A stretch of DNA of 64,000 nucleotides, from NCBI GenBank assembly GCA_035653295.1, contig DASRCB010000233.1, positions 1 to 64,000 on the forward strand, written 5' to 3'. Positions 21,156 to 31,237 of this stretch are shown piece by piece (position 1 is the stretch's first letter; each line of letters starts with the position of its first letter). A model generated the notes under the pieces. That model saw only the letters and a list, made by a program, of their open reading frames with translations. It made no database searches and was not told where the DNA came from. Source of the stretch: DASRCB01 sp035653295. GTDB lineage: Bacteria; Acidobacteriota; Terriglobia; Bryobacterales; Bryobacteraceae. A program made the position numbers and the translations under genes.

Positions 21156-21458
21156 ATGGTCCTTATGACGCCGACGCAGGCTCCCAAAATCCAGCTCACC
21201 AACACCGCCGACTATCGCGAGAGCTACGCCAACAGCGTGCAGGTGCGCGTCAACCTGTGGGACTTTTTCCTGATGTTCGGCATCGTCAACCAGACCGCCC
21301 CCGATAACGTCCAGATCCATAATTTCCAGGGCGTGTATATCAGCCCCCAGCAGGCCAAGGCTCTCTCCAACGTGCTGGCGCAGAACCTGTCGCAGTACGA
21401 GGCCACCTTCGGCGAGATCCATCTGGAGCCTCACGTCGCCGGCTCGCCCATCCAGTGA
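21156..21458 (+). CDS. DUF3467-like small protein
   Basis: 100 residues (or 97 from the second ATG at 21165). The sequence VQVRVNLWDFFLMFGIVN followed by VYISPQQAKALSNVLAQNL is the pattern of the DUF3467 family, whose members are small and of unknown function. No signal peptide or membrane helix is clear. The gene overlaps the start of the downstream glycosyltransferase-like gene by 4 bases, so the two are likely translated together. Confidence 0.75.
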   Translation: MVLMTPTQAPKIQLTNTADYRESYANSVQVRVNLWDFFLMFGIVNQTAPDNVQIHNFQGVYISPQQAKALSNVLAQNLSQYEATFGEIHLEPHVAGSPIQ

Positions 21459-23017
21459 CCGCGCGCCGTCCCGGTTTCGCGCACCTCATCTTTTTTGTCT
21501 TCTTCGGGGTCGTGCTGTTCGCCATCCACGCCCCGTTCTTCACGCTTCGGTATTTCTGGGATGAACTCGGCCAGTTCGTGCCCGCCGCGCTCGACATCAT
21601 GCGTCGCGGCAAATGGGTCCCGGTCTCTGCGATCCCGAATGCGCATCCGCCGGCGGTCATGGCGTACCTCGCCGGTTTCTGGCGCGTAACGGGCTACTCC
21701 ATCCCCGCCACCCGCTCGGCCATGCTGCTGCTCGCCTCCGTCGGCGTGATGTTTGCATTTCTTCTCGCCATTGAGCTCTGTAAAGGCCTTTCCGGCGCGC
21801 CCGCGTTCGCCGCCGTCATTCTGCTCGTCGCCGATCCGCTGTTCTACACGCAATCGATGATGGCGCAGCTCGACATGCCGGCCATGGTCCTCGGCTGTAT
21901 CGCGCTCCTGTTCTTTCTCCAGGAGCGCTGGTTGTTGTCCGGAGCCGCCTGCATCTTCCTGCTGCTGGCGAAAGAAACGGCCATCGTCTTCCCGGCCGTG
22001 TTTGTGATCGAGCTTCTCTGGCGCGGGCGACGCTGGCGGGAGGCAGCATATTATGCGCCCTGCTTCATCGTGCTCGGTCTGTGGTTCCTGTACCTGCGGC
22101 ACGTCACCGGTCACCTGTTCGGCGACCCTGGATTTACCCACTACAACATTCAGTGGGCGCTGAATCCGGTGCGCGTCGCACTTGCCATCCTGCGCCGCAT
22201 TTACTACCTGTTCCTCGCCGACTTTCGCTGGATCGGCGCCGCGGCGCTGATCTTCGCCCTCCGGCGCACCCGCATCTTTGCTACGCGTGCGTGGCGCATC
22301 ACCGCGGTTGTTGCCGTGGCCCAAACGCTGCTGGTCAGCTTTCTTGGCGGGGCTGCCCTCGAGCGCTATTTAGTGCCGGTGCTCCCACTGCTGTACGCCG
22401 CCGTCGCCGCCGCCTTTACCACGCTGTCGCCGCGCCTGAGAACAGCCGCCATCCCACTGATGGCGGCCGGGCTGGTCGCGGGATGGTTCCTCAATCCGAT
22501 CCTCACCTTTCCGTATGAAGACAACCTGGCCATGGCCGATTTCGTCAACCTGCACGTCGCCGCGGCCAGGACGCTGGAGTCCAGCTACCCGGACGCAACT
22601 ATTTACACCGCCTGGCCCCTCACCGCCGCCCTGCGACGGCCCGATTACGGCTACGTTCATCGCCGCCTGCACACGGTCGAAACCTCCGACCTGCACTATG
22701 CCACGCTCAGCCGGCTCGACCCGGCCAAAGTGGATGTTCTGGTTCTCTACGCCCGCGAGTGGCAGTCGTCCTGGAGCGTAATGCGTCTGGAGTGGGTTCG
22801 CCGCCTGCTTAGCCGGTACTATGAGTACGCACCGGACATGACCCCCGACCAGGCGGCCGCCGTTCTGCACCTGGTTCCCGTCCTGCATATCGAACTCCAC
22901 GATCAATGGGTCGAGATTCTGGCCAGGAAGCCACGGGCCGGGGCGGAGCCCGTCGAAGTTCACTCGCGCCGTCCCAGTTTCCTGACGAACGACACATCCG
23001 CATCCAGGAAGTCGTAG
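21455..23017 (+). CDS. Multi-pass membrane glycosyltransferase-like protein (GT39/ArnT-like fold)
   Basis: 520 residues starting at a GTG that overlaps the upstream stop. There are about 9-10 hydrophobic helices. The first periplasmic loop carries the acidic motif YFWDELGQF, as in lipid-linked sugar transferases of the GT-C class (Asp/Glu pair after helix 1). Helix-rich segments such as LERYLVPVLPLLYAAVAAAF follow, with a soluble C-terminal domain of about 150 residues. It probably transfers a sugar from a polyprenyl carrier on the outer face of the inner membrane; the acceptor is unknown. Its 3' end overlaps the convergent NUDIX gene by 58 bases. Confidence 0.75.
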   Translation: MTARRPGFAHLIFFVFFGVVLFAIHAPFFTLRYFWDELGQFVPAALDIMRRGKWVPVSAIPNAHPPAVMAYLAGFWRVTGYSIPATRSAMLLLASVGVMFAFLLAIELCKGLSGAPAFAAVILLVADPLFYTQSMMAQLDMPAMVLGCIALLFFLQERWLLSGAACIFLLLAKETAIVFPAVFVIELLWRGRRWREAAYYAPCFIVLGLWFLYLRHVTGHLFGDPGFTHYNIQWALNPVRVALAILRRIYYLFLADFRWIGAAALIFALRRTRIFATRAWRITAVVAVAQTLLVSFLGGAALERYLVPVLPLLYAAVAAAFTTLSPRLRTAAIPLMAAGLVAGWFLNPILTFPYEDNLAMADFVNLHVAAARTLESSYPDATIYTAWPLTAALRRPDYGYVHRRLHTVETSDLHYATLSRLDPAKVDVLVLYAREWQSSWSVMRLEWVRRLLSRYYEYAPDMTPDQAAAVLHLVPVLHIELHDQWVEILARKPRAGAEPVEVHSRRPSFLTNDTSASRKS

Positions 23018-23364
23018 TCCGGCAGGCGGCCCGGCTCTTCCCATTCCATGCGTTCGAAGACCCGGTTTACCGGTGTGCCCGCATATTCCGTGACGTCGAA
23101 AAACATCAGCTGGAACGGCGGCCGCTGCCCGTAGCGATAGCGAAAACGGTGCAGCTCGCGCCCCACGCTGGCCTCGATACCAAGTTCCTCGCGCAGCTCC
23201 CGAACCAGCGCCTCCGCTGGATTTTCGCCCTTCTCTACTTTGCCGCCGGGGAACTCCCACTTCAGCGCGTGCGTGTCCTCGCGGCTGCGCTGGCAAATCA
23301 GAATGCGCCCGTCTGCATCACGGATGACCCCGGCCACCACCGTAAGCACTGGCTCCATTGTCAT
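22960..23364 (-). CDS. NUDIX hydrolase (MutT-like)
   Basis: About 134 residues from the ATG at 23364 (a GTG at 23376 and an ATG at 23358 are alternatives). The NUDIX box is GGKVEKGENPAEALVRELREE, with the catalytic glutamates of REXXEEXG in RELREELG. The start TVVAGVIRDADGRILICQR and the motif WEFPGGK are typical of MutT/8-oxo-dGTP pyrophosphatases. It would sanitise oxidised nucleotides. It overlaps the upstream DsbD-N-like gene by 47 bases and the convergent glycosyltransferase by 58. Confidence 0.88.
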   Translation of the reverse strand: MTMEPVLTVVAGVIRDADGRILICQRSREDTHALKWEFPGGKVEKGENPAEALVRELREELGIEASVGRELHRFRYRYGQRPPFQLMFFDVTEYAGTPVNRVFERMEWEEPGRLPDYDFLDADVSFVRKLGRRE

Positions 23365-24112
23365 GTTTTTCGACACGAAGCGTCCAGTTCAGCGGTACCG
23401 TCTCGGGTAGATAGCACATTCGGTCATCGCAGGCCTGGTACTTGAGCTCCCCCTCGATCGTCAGGTCGCCGGCCGGCTGCGATTGGGCGACGGTCACGTC
23501 GCGAATCAGCCGGAAACGGCCCTCGAAGACGGGCGCCTTCTCGTCGATGGCAGCCAAATAGAGGATCCTGGGCGCGGGCATTTCCACCGCGTGGGCGGTA
23601 TACGCGGTCGAGCCATTCAGGGTCCACGAGATGGGAATGTATCCTTCCGCGCCCGGAGCGTAAACATGCATCCCCGGCTTGAGAGAGGCATCGAGGATCA
23701 GCGCAATGCGATCTCCCGGAAGGACTTGCATATTGCTGGCCGACGATGTCAGGTCGATGTGGCGGCCCGAGTGCGCCTCGCCTGCCGGACTCCACGGCGC
23801 AATATGCGCAAGCACCGCCGCGGCCGTATAGTGCGCATCAAAGTACTTCGCCTTGACTCGCCCGGCGCTATCGAGCACGATGATTCCGGGCTGCGTGATC
23901 CCGTCGGTCGGCTTGCTTACCGTGGCGAACCCGACGCCAAAGTCTCCAGCCTGCGGCAGTTCCTCAACCCGAAAGAATTCCACGATAGCCCCCTTTGCCC
24001 TGATCACGGATTCAAATCCAGGCAGCAAAGCCCCCACAGCCGGCCCGGTTTCAGCCGCAACAGCTACCGTGGCAAGAACAACCAATGCAATCTGGGGCAG
24101 GCTCTTAGCCAT
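23318..24112 (-). CDS. Secreted protein with a DsbD N-terminal-like domain
   Basis: About 264 residues from the ATG at 24112. A signal peptide (MAKSLPQIALVVLATVAVAA) precedes a short thioredoxin-like portion lacking a CxxC (ITQPGIIVLDSAGRVKAKYFD). From about residue 130 comes an immunoglobulin-like domain resembling the DsbD N-terminal domain, ending with YQACDDRMCYLPE, the cysteine pair that accepts electrons in DsbD. There is no transmembrane reductase domain, so it would act as a periplasmic thiol partner. A peroxiredoxin-like function of the first half is possible, but no catalytic cysteine is seen. Confidence 0.75.
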   Translation of the reverse strand: MAKSLPQIALVVLATVAVAAETGPAVGALLPGFESVIRAKGAIVEFFRVEELPQAGDFGVGFATVSKPTDGITQPGIIVLDSAGRVKAKYFDAHYTAAAVLAHIAPWSPAGEAHSGRHIDLTSSASNMQVLPGDRIALILDASLKPGMHVYAPGAEGYIPISWTLNGSTAYTAHAVEMPAPRILYLAAIDEKAPVFEGRFRLIRDVTVAQSQPAGDLTIEGELKYQACDDRMCYLPETVPLNWTLRVEKHDNGASAYGGGRGHP

Positions 24113-24160
24113 GGTGAAAGCCTCCGGCGAGTTCCCAGCCCTCGTGGTGGGCATCAACCG

Positions 24161-25777
24161 TCATGACGAAATCGGCGTCCCCACTCGGCTTAACGCCGCC
24201 AGCGACGCCTCCCTCCGCTCGCTCAGCACCCGCGCCGCGGTCTCGACCGATAACCACCACACGTAGCCGCCGATCGCCATCATGAACGCCATGGTCGCGA
24301 AAAACGCCAGCTCGGTATCCAGCGCGAAGCGCGCCAGATACGCCAGGCTCACCGGCACGCCCGCGACCAGGAATCCCAGGAAGCCCACCCACTGCACCTT
24401 GACTCCGCTGGTGCGCCGGAACGCCTGGCTGAGATCCGCCGCCCGCGGGCTATAGGCTGACACCAGATTGCCGATTGCGAGCAGCCAGACCGCAATCAGC
24501 ACACAGATGCACACCGCTTCGGCAGCCTGCACCGGGCGTACCGGAATGCGGATCAGCAGGCAAATAATCAACACGATGCTGGCATCGATCGCGGTGAAGA
24601 ACGCCGTGGCGACGTTCTTGGCGAAAATCACGCTCCGCACCGGCGGCGGATATACGAAGTACGATTGAGCGGCCGCCCGGTCCACGCCGAAGATGTTCCA
24701 GTACAGCACGTCCGCCAGCAGGAGCACGGCATAAACCATTGCGATGGCCAGAAAGTTCTGGCGAAGCCAGGAACCGGAGGGATCCTGGAAGGCGATGGGA
24801 ATGAAAACCATCAGGCCAAACGAAAAGCCCATGATGAATGCCAGCCGAAATCGTGGCGCGCGAGCGAGCACGCGCAGTTCTTTCTCCGCGAGTGCTCCCA
24901 GTGGATCGCGAAACATCGACGACGGCCAGCTCAGCAGCCACGCGAATGTGCGCCGCGCCCCCGCGGCTTCGAGTTGCGGGCGGCTTAACTCCACCTCGCG
25001 CAGGCTGCGATCGAACTGCCAGCGTCCGAACAGATACGCCGCGACAATCCATGCGCAGATCACTATCCACGCCACAACGCCGCCAATGCCTGACGCGATA
25101 CGGGCCGCCGCGGTCCACGGGAAGAACCAGACCGGGATCTGCGTGATCGCCGCCTTCAGGTGCCTATTGCGCGCGAGGAACACGGACATCTGCGGCAGCG
25201 CCGCCATGAGAACGAAGAAGAAGATGGCCATTTCCCGAATGCGGCGCCGCGCCAGCAGCCGAGTGAGCAGATCGCGCATTCCGGCCGCCAGCAGGATATT
25301 GAAGATTACGAACAGCAGGAATCCCGCCGGCGACCACCTGGGCAGCTTCGGATTCAGCAGGCAGCCGATGGATGCGCCCGCGATCACGATGAGAATCTCC
25401 ACGCCGCTGGAAGTCCGCAACAGCACTTCGATCCCGAACAGGCTTCGCGGTGGAACCGGATAGACGATCAGCTTCGGCAACTCCAGCGAGCTCCCCGTCG
25501 ATGCGATCAGCAGCGGAACCACCTGCCAGTAGATGAAGGCGATCATCAGCCCAGCGGCGAATACGTACGGCAGGACGGGCACGCTGCCTGGAGCCGACGC
25601 CAGCGCGGCCGCGCCGAAAGCGATGGTCACAAACAAGCCGTACCAAAGCACACCGAGCAGAATCGCCACGGCGACATTGCCCTTCGTAATCCGAGGCAGG
25701 CGGTTCCATGTACAGCGCCAGTAGGCCTGGACAATCGCGCCCACCTGATTGCGTGTGGCGCCTGCGGCGGACTTCAC
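24161..25777 (-). CDS. ABC-2-type exporter membrane protein
   Basis: About 538 residues from the GTG at 25777, which overlaps the stop of the ATPase gene (GCGTGAAG). There are about 12 hydrophobic helices arranged in two halves, with long cytoplasmic linkers (for example FRDPLGALAEKELRVLARAPRFR). The length and motif PLGALAEKE suggest a large ABC-2 permease as found in many Acidobacteriota. The longer open frame upstream to 25924 is antisense-like, arginine-rich and overlaps the ATPase. The substrate is unknown. Confidence 0.8.
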   Translation of the reverse strand: MKSAAGATRNQVGAIVQAYWRCTWNRLPRITKGNVAVAILLGVLWYGLFVTIAFGAAALASAPGSVPVLPYVFAAGLMIAFIYWQVVPLLIASTGSSLELPKLIVYPVPPRSLFGIEVLLRTSSGVEILIVIAGASIGCLLNPKLPRWSPAGFLLFVIFNILLAAGMRDLLTRLLARRRIREMAIFFFVLMAALPQMSVFLARNRHLKAAITQIPVWFFPWTAAARIASGIGGVVAWIVICAWIVAAYLFGRWQFDRSLREVELSRPQLEAAGARRTFAWLLSWPSSMFRDPLGALAEKELRVLARAPRFRLAFIMGFSFGLMVFIPIAFQDPSGSWLRQNFLAIAMVYAVLLLADVLYWNIFGVDRAAAQSYFVYPPPVRSVIFAKNVATAFFTAIDASIVLIICLLIRIPVRPVQAAEAVCICVLIAVWLLAIGNLVSAYSPRAADLSQAFRRTSGVKVQWVGFLGFLVAGVPVSLAYLARFALDTELAFFATMAFMMAIGGYVWWLSVETAARVLSERREASLAALSRVGTPISS

Positions 25778-26529
25778 GCCAGCCACTCCAGGCGCTCCGT
25801 TGCGCGCTCGGCGCCCACCACGCGCACGAACGTGTCTTCCAGGCTCTCGCTTCCGGAGCGCAGCTCCGCCATGCTGCCTTCCAGCACTACGCGTCCCCGA
25901 TTCACGATGGCGACGTGATCGCACAGGCGCTCCACCACCTCGAGCACATGCGAGGTGAGAAACACGGTCGCTCCGCGGCGCACCTGCTCGGACAGCAGGT
26001 CTTTCATCAGCCGCGCCCCCACCACATCCACGCCTTCGAATGGCTCGTCCATCAGGAAAAGATCCGGCCGATGAATCAGCGCGGCGGCCATGGCCACGCG
26101 TTTACGCATCCCTTTGGAAAAGTCGCCGATGAGCTTGCGCTCGCTGCCGGTTAACTCGAAGAGTTCCAGCAACTCGGCTCCGCGTTCACGGGCCAGCCGG
26201 CGATCCAGACGGTACATCCGGCCGGTGAACTCCAGAAATTCCGCAGCGGTCAGGTTGTCGAACAGCAGCGATTCATCCGGAACCAGGCCGATGTGCGACT
26301 TGATTTCCACGGCGCGCTCGGGCATGGGCAAACCGAGCAGCTCGATGGCGCCGGAGGTCGGCTCCGCCAGGCCCATCAGCATTCGTATGGTCGTGGTTTT
26401 GCCCGCGCCGTTCGGGCCCAGAAAGCCGAAAAAGGAACCTCGCGGAACCACCAGATCCAGCCCATCAACCGCGGCATTTTCGCCATAAACCTTGCGCAAC
26501 TGGTGTACGGCGATGGCCGGGCTTTCCAT
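25774..26529 (-). CDS. ABC transporter ATP-binding protein
   Basis: 251 residues from the ATG at 26529. Walker A is GPNGAGKTTTIRML. The signature is FSKGMRKRVAMAAAL, Walker B is LFLMDEPFEGVD, and the switch histidine is in FLTSHVLEVVERL. It fits the CcmA/ABC-2 exporter class. It is coupled to the downstream membrane subunit by a 4-base overlap. The frame is open for another 930 bases upstream, but that part is antisense to the divergent acyltransferase and not credible. Confidence 0.92.
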   Translation of the reverse strand: MESPAIAVHQLRKVYGENAAVDGLDLVVPRGSFFGFLGPNGAGKTTTIRMLMGLAEPTSGAIELLGLPMPERAVEIKSHIGLVPDESLLFDNLTAAEFLEFTGRMYRLDRRLARERGAELLELFELTGSERKLIGDFSKGMRKRVAMAAALIHRPDLFLMDEPFEGVDVVGARLMKDLLSEQVRRGATVFLTSHVLEVVERLCDHVAIVNRGRVVLEGSMAELRSGSESLEDTFVRVVGAERATERLEWLA

Positions 26530-26637
26530 GCTTATGACCAGAGTAACCGAGTGGTACCGGCGGTCTAAATGGCGGGATTGGTTCTGGTACGGCCGCCCCT
26601 GTGTGATTTCACCCGGTTCGCGGAACCTGAATGAGCT

Positions 26638-27840
26638 GTGGCAAGTGCGAAGCTCAATCCGCTCACGACCCTGCTCGTCGACATACCCGCGCGCCGAACC
26701 AGGCCCAAGGCCGGCGGGCATATCGCCGAACTCGACGGCCTGCGCGGCGTCGCCGTGCTGCTGGTGCTGCTGTACCACTTTTCGATCGTCCTCACCTACG
26801 GCGCCGGCCCGGTTCGCGCCCTGCGAACGGTGTTCACGCCCGGCTGGACCGGCGTCGATCTCTTCTTCGTTCTCTCCGGGTGCCTGATCACCGGCATTCT
26901 CCTCGACGAGAAAGGGACGCGCGGCTACTTCCGCCGCTTCTACATTCGCCGCGTGCTGCGCATTTGTCCCGTTTACTATCTGGCGCTGCTGGTCAGCTTC
27001 ACCGTCGCGCGCGCGTGGCTCCTGCCTGTGGGCGGCGTCCCGTTTGCAACCTCGCTGGCCTACTTCTTCAACTTCTCCAACTGGCTCAGCCTGCATGGCC
27101 GCGAGATCGAAGCGCTGAATCATTACTGGTCGCTCGCGGTCGAGGAGCAGTTTTACCTGACCTTTCCGCTTGCGGTTTTCCTGCTGAGCCGGAAGGCGCT
27201 GCTGCGGGCGCTCACGGCGGTAATCGTGCTTGCGCCGGTGGTGCGCTTCTTTATCCTGTCCAACGTTGCCGACCCGGAAATGGCGAGGCGAATCGCTTAC
27301 GTCCTGACCCCGGCCCGCGCCGATGGACTCGCCTTTGGGGCCGTCGTCGCCATCGTGCTGCGCGATGAGCGGCTGCGCGCCGCGGCGCTTCGGTACTCGG
27401 GCGCGGCGCTCGGGGCCATTGTGTCGCTGCTGCTGATGTGGTTTGGGGTGAAAGCGCGCTTTCACCTGGAATCAGCCGCCACGCTGTCCCTGCTGTACAC
27501 CCTGCTGGCCTGCGCGTATGCTCTGATCGTGCTGCGCGCCGCCGATGCCGCCGGCGGCGGCTCTGCCGCGCAGAAGGTGTTGCGGTTCCAGTTCCTTCGC
27601 CGGGCCGGACGTTACAGCTATGCGGCCTACGTGTTCCATTTCCCGTTGCTGGTTGCCACTATGCCTCTGTTTCTCGGCCTGTCCGATCGCGGGCGGCATC
27701 TGCTCGCTCTCCCGTGGTTCCTTGCGGGCATCGCCATGACGTTCCTGCTGGCACGCATTTCGTGGTCGCTGATGGAAGCGCCGATTCTGAGGCTGAAGAG
27801 CGCTCTGGCCCCCAGCCCGCGCGAGGTCACGGGAAGCTGA
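26638..27840 (+). CDS. Acyltransferase 3 family membrane protein (OafA/YrhL-like)
   Basis: 400 residues from a GTG. There are about ten transmembrane helices. The family signature is clear: HIAELDGLRGVAVLLVLLYH (the R..A....V...H acceptor motif), DLFFVLSGCLITGILL, RFYIRRVLRICPVYY and NHYWSLAVEEQFYLTFPL. These enzymes acetylate or otherwise acylate extracytoplasmic carbohydrates such as O-antigen or peptidoglycan. There is no C-terminal SGNH domain. The 3' end overlaps the convergent TonB-C gene by 14 bases. Confidence 0.92.
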   Translation: MASAKLNPLTTLLVDIPARRTRPKAGGHIAELDGLRGVAVLLVLLYHFSIVLTYGAGPVRALRTVFTPGWTGVDLFFVLSGCLITGILLDEKGTRGYFRRFYIRRVLRICPVYYLALLVSFTVARAWLLPVGGVPFATSLAYFFNFSNWLSLHGREIEALNHYWSLAVEEQFYLTFPLAVFLLSRKALLRALTAVIVLAPVVRFFILSNVADPEMARRIAYVLTPARADGLAFGAVVAIVLRDERLRAAALRYSGAALGAIVSLLLMWFGVKARFHLESAATLSLLYTLLACAYALIVLRAADAAGGGSAAQKVLRFQFLRRAGRYSYAAYVFHFPLLVATMPLFLGLSDRGRHLLALPWFLAGIAMTFLLARISWSLMEAPILRLKSALAPSPREVTGS

Positions 27841-28186
27841 CATCGATCTGTGTGATGATGTCCACCGGCTGCGCGTTGATGGGGCAGGGCGGATTGTAAC
27901 GCCACTTCCTCACCGCGGCAAGCGCAGCGGCCACCAGCAGTGGATCTCCGCTCAGTACCGTCAGCTCGCGAATCTCGCCGGTTTTCGTGATCATGGCCCG
28001 AAGCATCACTGTGCCGGTGATGCCGCGGCTGCGGGCGGCCTTTGGCCAGACCGGGCGCACGTAGCGGTGAAACCCAGCGCTGCAGAGGACGTCGCCGACC
28101 ATAATCCGCTGTTGCGGCGCGGCGGGCGCCGGCGGTTCGCGCGCGCAGGCGGCGAGCAGCAGCCACCCGAGGAAAATCCGCCACAC
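27827..28186 (-). CDS. Lipoprotein with a TonB C-terminal-like domain
   Basis: 119 residues. The signal MWRIFLGWLLLAACA ends in a lipobox-like LAAC. The remainder (VRPVWPKAARSRGITGTVML, TKTGEIRELTVLSGDPLLVAAALAAVRKWRY) is the typical TonB-C fold with the PxYPxxA-like and A-V-xxWRY motifs. It lacks the proline-rich spacer and N-terminal membrane anchor of true TonB, so it is more likely a periplasmic TonB-C-like protein than an energy transducer. Confidence 0.8.
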   Translation of the reverse strand: MWRIFLGWLLLAACAREPPAPAAPQQRIMVGDVLCSAGFHRYVRPVWPKAARSRGITGTVMLRAMITKTGEIRELTVLSGDPLLVAAALAAVRKWRYNPPCPINAQPVDIITQIDVSFP

Positions 28187-28230
28187 GGCGTATTAGAAAC
28201 CGGCGCGAGAGCCGTGGTTCCACGGCAGTA

Positions 28231-30879
28231 TTACTCGTGCCGCAGCGCGATCATCGGCTCAACGCGGCTGGCTTTGTGCGCCGGTACGCAGACGGCGGTT
28301 ACAGCAGCGAGGACCAGAACCAGCATGACCACAATGAACGTCGCCGGATCGGTCGGCCGAACACCGTAGAGAATCCCGGCAATCAGTCTGGCGAGCAGCA
28401 GTGCGCCGATCGCACCCAACGCCAGGCCCGCAAGCGCCTGAATCATCCCCTGGCGGGCGACGAGCCTCAGCACTTCCGCGCGGCTTGCGCCCAGCGAGAT
28501 GCGAATGCCGATCTCGTGCGTGCGCCTCGAGACGGCATAGTTCATCACCCCGTAAATGCCAACCACCGCAAGCAGGAGCGCCACGGCGGCGAATACGGCG
28601 AGGAGGAGCATCTCAAAGCGGGCCTCGGCCGTCGCCCCGGCGACCACGGCGTCCATGGTGAGCACTTCGGAGATGGGCAGGTTTTTGTCAAAGGACCACA
28701 CGGTCCTCTTCACCGCCGCGGCGAGATCGGCGGGATTTCCCCGCGTGCGCAATACCAACGTGAGATACGACCAGTGCGCGGCGGGATCCTCGAGGAAATC
28801 ATGGTGCTGCAGCGCGGCGAGGTAGACCTCCGGATCGGGCCGGGCAGCCCAGTCGTACTGGCGCGCGTCTTTCACCACGCCGATAATGGTCAGCCAGATG
28901 GGCCGCTTCTCTTTATCGTTTTCGAAGGAGATGCGCTTGCCGAGGGGATCCTCGCCCGGCCAGTAAGTCGCGGCCGCGCGCTCGTTGATCAGCACGACGC
29001 CGGGCGTGCGCGAATCGTCGGCGTCGGTGATCTCTCGGCCGCGGCGCAGCGGCAGACGCATCGTTTGGAAGTAACCGGGCATTACGATGCGGTACACCGC
29101 TCCCGGCGATTCGCCGGGGCGGGGCTTCGGACGGCCCTCGATGATGAATGGCCAGCCCCAGAGGTCGCCCGCCACGGGCAGGTGGTTAATGCCGCCGGCC
29201 GCTTCCACGCCCGGCAGAGCCCGCACACGATCGAGCAGCTGGCGATAGAACATGACCCGGCGTCCCGGCTGCGCTTCGGCCGAGCCGGCCACAGAAACAA
29301 CCATCGAAAGCACGCCGTGCGGGTTGAATCCGGGATCGACCGCCTTCAGCGCGATGAAGCTGCGGATCATCAGTCCGGCGCCAATCAGCAGCATGAAGGC
29401 CAGAGCGAATTCGGAGGCGACGAGAAACGCACGCACGCGGTTCCGGCGAACGCCTTCGCTGCCGCTTCGACCGCCGTCCTTCAGAGCGCCGTTGACCTCG
29501 GCCGCGGCGGCGCGCATCGCCGGCGCGAGACCGAACAGGAGCGTGGTGAGCAGCGTAACGATAAGCAGAAAAACGAGGACTGGCAGATCGATGCTTACGG
29601 TCTGAATGCGGGGAAGCTCTCCCGGCGCGAGCTTCACGAGTGCTTTGATGCCCCACGCGGCGAGGGCGAGACCGGTGACCGCGCCGAGACCGGCCAGCAG
29701 GAGATTCTCCGTAAGGAACTGGCCGATGACCCGGCTTTTGGCGGCGCCCAGGGCGGTCCGCACGGCAATTTCGCGCTCGCGATCGGAAGTGCGCGCCAGC
29801 AGCATGTGGGCAACGTTCGCGCAGGCAATCAGCAGGACGAAGGCGACAGACGCCAGCAGGATCAGCAGCGGCGATCGAATGTTGCCGACGACGTTTTCCT
29901 TAAGGGGCGTGACGCGAACATCGCGATTCGTGCCCGGATACTGGCGCTCGAGCCGCGCTGTAATCCCGGCCATCTCAGCGCGCGCCTCGGCAAGCGTCAC
30001 ACCGTCCTTGAGGCGGGCGAAGACGCGCATGCTGTTTCCGCCGCGGTTCTGGGCGCGATCGGCCAGCACATCCGGAGCCCACAGCTCGGCGCGTGTGGCC
30101 CAGAAGGGCGGGAAACGGAACTCGCGCGGCATGACGCCGATGATGGTGTAGGCGGCGCCATCGAGCAGGATTGTTCTGCCAAGCACGGCCGGGTCGGCGC
30201 TGAAGCGGCGCCGCCACAGGCGATCGCTCAGAATGACCTCGTGCTCATTGCCCGGCTGATCCTCGCCTGGCCGGAACAGGCGCCCCAGTGCGGGCTGTAT
30301 GCCGAGCATGGGCAGCAGGTTTTGCGTGACCTGAAGAGCGGCGAGATGTTCCGGATGATCGATGCCCGTGAGGTTAGGTCCCCAGGCATCGGCGGCGCCC
30401 ATCGCGTCGAAGGAGCGGTTCTGGTCGCGCCAGTCAAGATAGTTGCCGCTTGCGACTGGGCCGGTTCCCCCGTGGAGCAGTGTCACCAGTTTCCCGGCGT
30501 CGCGATAAGGCAACGGCCGCAGGAGCACGGCGTTGACGACGCTGAAGATCGCGGTCGTGGCGCCGATGCCCAGCGCGAGGGTGAGCAGCGCGACCGCTGT
30601 GAACCCCGGCGTGCGGGCCAGATTGCGCGCGCCGTAGCGCATGTCGCGGATTCGGTGCTCGACCCACAGGAACGATCGCGCGTCGCGATGTAATTCGCGC
30701 GCCTGCTCGACCCCACCGTAAGCGCGCCGTGCCGCGAGGCGTGCCTCTTCCGGACTCAGACCGCGCCGTTCGTATGCCTCCTGCAGCAGGTCGAGGTGGG
30801 ACGCGATCTCGCGCGAGAGGTCGCGCTCCGCACGGCCGCTGTTCAGGAGATTGCGGAGTCTGGCGAAGAACCGGCGCAT
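28231..30879 (-). CDS. ADOP-type ABC permease (MacB/FtsX-like, duplicated)
   Basis: 882 residues. An N-terminal helical region ([20 protein letters not shown]) precedes two MacB-like units, each with a periplasmic MacB_PCD domain and FtsX helices. Unit 1 starts [20 protein letters not shown]; unit 2 starts near residue 430 and ends with the FtsX helices [20 protein letters not shown]. This is the acidobacterial duplicated orphan permease architecture. Such permeases lack an adjacent ATPase and are usually preceded by a PadR regulator, exactly as here (3-base gap). The substrate is unknown; mechanotransmission-type export is inferred from the family. Confidence 0.93.
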   Translation of the reverse strand: MRRFFARLRNLLNSGRAERDLSREIASHLDLLQEAYERRGLSPEEARLAARRAYGGVEQARELHRDARSFLWVEHRIRDMRYGARNLARTPGFTAVALLTLALGIGATTAIFSVVNAVLLRPLPYRDAGKLVTLLHGGTGPVASGNYLDWRDQNRSFDAMGAADAWGPNLTGIDHPEHLAALQVTQNLLPMLGIQPALGRLFRPGEDQPGNEHEVILSDRLWRRRFSADPAVLGRTILLDGAAYTIIGVMPREFRFPPFWATRAELWAPDVLADRAQNRGGNSMRVFARLKDGVTLAEARAEMAGITARLERQYPGTNRDVRVTPLKENVVGNIRSPLLILLASVAFVLLIACANVAHMLLARTSDREREIAVRTALGAAKSRVIGQFLTENLLLAGLGAVTGLALAAWGIKALVKLAPGELPRIQTVSIDLPVLVFLLIVTLLTTLLFGLAPAMRAAAAEVNGALKDGGRSGSEGVRRNRVRAFLVASEFALAFMLLIGAGLMIRSFIALKAVDPGFNPHGVLSMVVSVAGSAEAQPGRRVMFYRQLLDRVRALPGVEAAGGINHLPVAGDLWGWPFIIEGRPKPRPGESPGAVYRIVMPGYFQTMRLPLRRGREITDADDSRTPGVVLINERAAATYWPGEDPLGKRISFENDKEKRPIWLTIIGVVKDARQYDWAARPDPEVYLAALQHHDFLEDPAAHWSYLTLVLRTRGNPADLAAAVKRTVWSFDKNLPISEVLTMDAVVAGATAEARFEMLLLAVFAAVALLLAVVGIYGVMNYAVSRRTHEIGIRISLGASRAEVLRLVARQGMIQALAGLALGAIGALLLARLIAGILYGVRPTDPATFIVVMLVLVLAAVTAVCVPAHKASRVEPMIALRHE

Positions 30880-30882
30880 CGA

Positions 30883-31230
30883 TCACGCTCCTTGTGCGAG
30901 CAGCTTGTCCACCAGGCCGGACATGCGCCGCCACCGCAGGGTCTCCCCGGCCAGCGCCTTCTCGCCAGCCTTGGTGATGGCGTAGAACTTCGCCTCGCGA
31001 TTGCTCTCCGTACGGCCCCACGAGCCTTTGATGCGGCCCTGCTGCTCCAGCCGAACGAGCGCGGGGTAGAGCGTGCCCTGATTGAGGTGCAGGAGATCTT
31101 CGGAGATCTGTTCCAGGCGCGCGGCAATGGCATAGGCGTGCTGCGGACCCATGGTCTTGAGCGTGCTCAGGACCATCAGGTCCAGCGTGCCCTGGAGCAG
31201 GGGAACACGGGATTCGTCTTCACTTGGCAT
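30883..31230 (-). CDS. PadR-family transcriptional regulator
   Basis: 115 residues. A winged-helix PadR domain is evident: LLQGTLDLMVLSTLKTMGPQ, HAYAIAARLEQ, NQGTLYPALVRLEQQGRI and SNREAKFYAITKAGEK. It probably represses itself and the downstream ADOP permease. A near-consensus promoter lies so close to the ATG that the mRNA would be nearly leaderless, and an inverted repeat covers the -35 element. Confidence 0.93.
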   Translation of the reverse strand: MPSEDESRVPLLQGTLDLMVLSTLKTMGPQHAYAIAARLEQISEDLLHLNQGTLYPALVRLEQQGRIKGSWGRTESNREAKFYAITKAGEKALAGETLRWRRMSGLVDKLLAQGA

Positions 31231-31237
31231 TCAGTAA

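Noticed and set aside
26530..27465. N-terminal extension of the ABC ATPase
   Set aside because: It is antisense to the acyltransferase and reads as charged low-complexity sequence; the ATPase starts naturally at the ATG at 26529.
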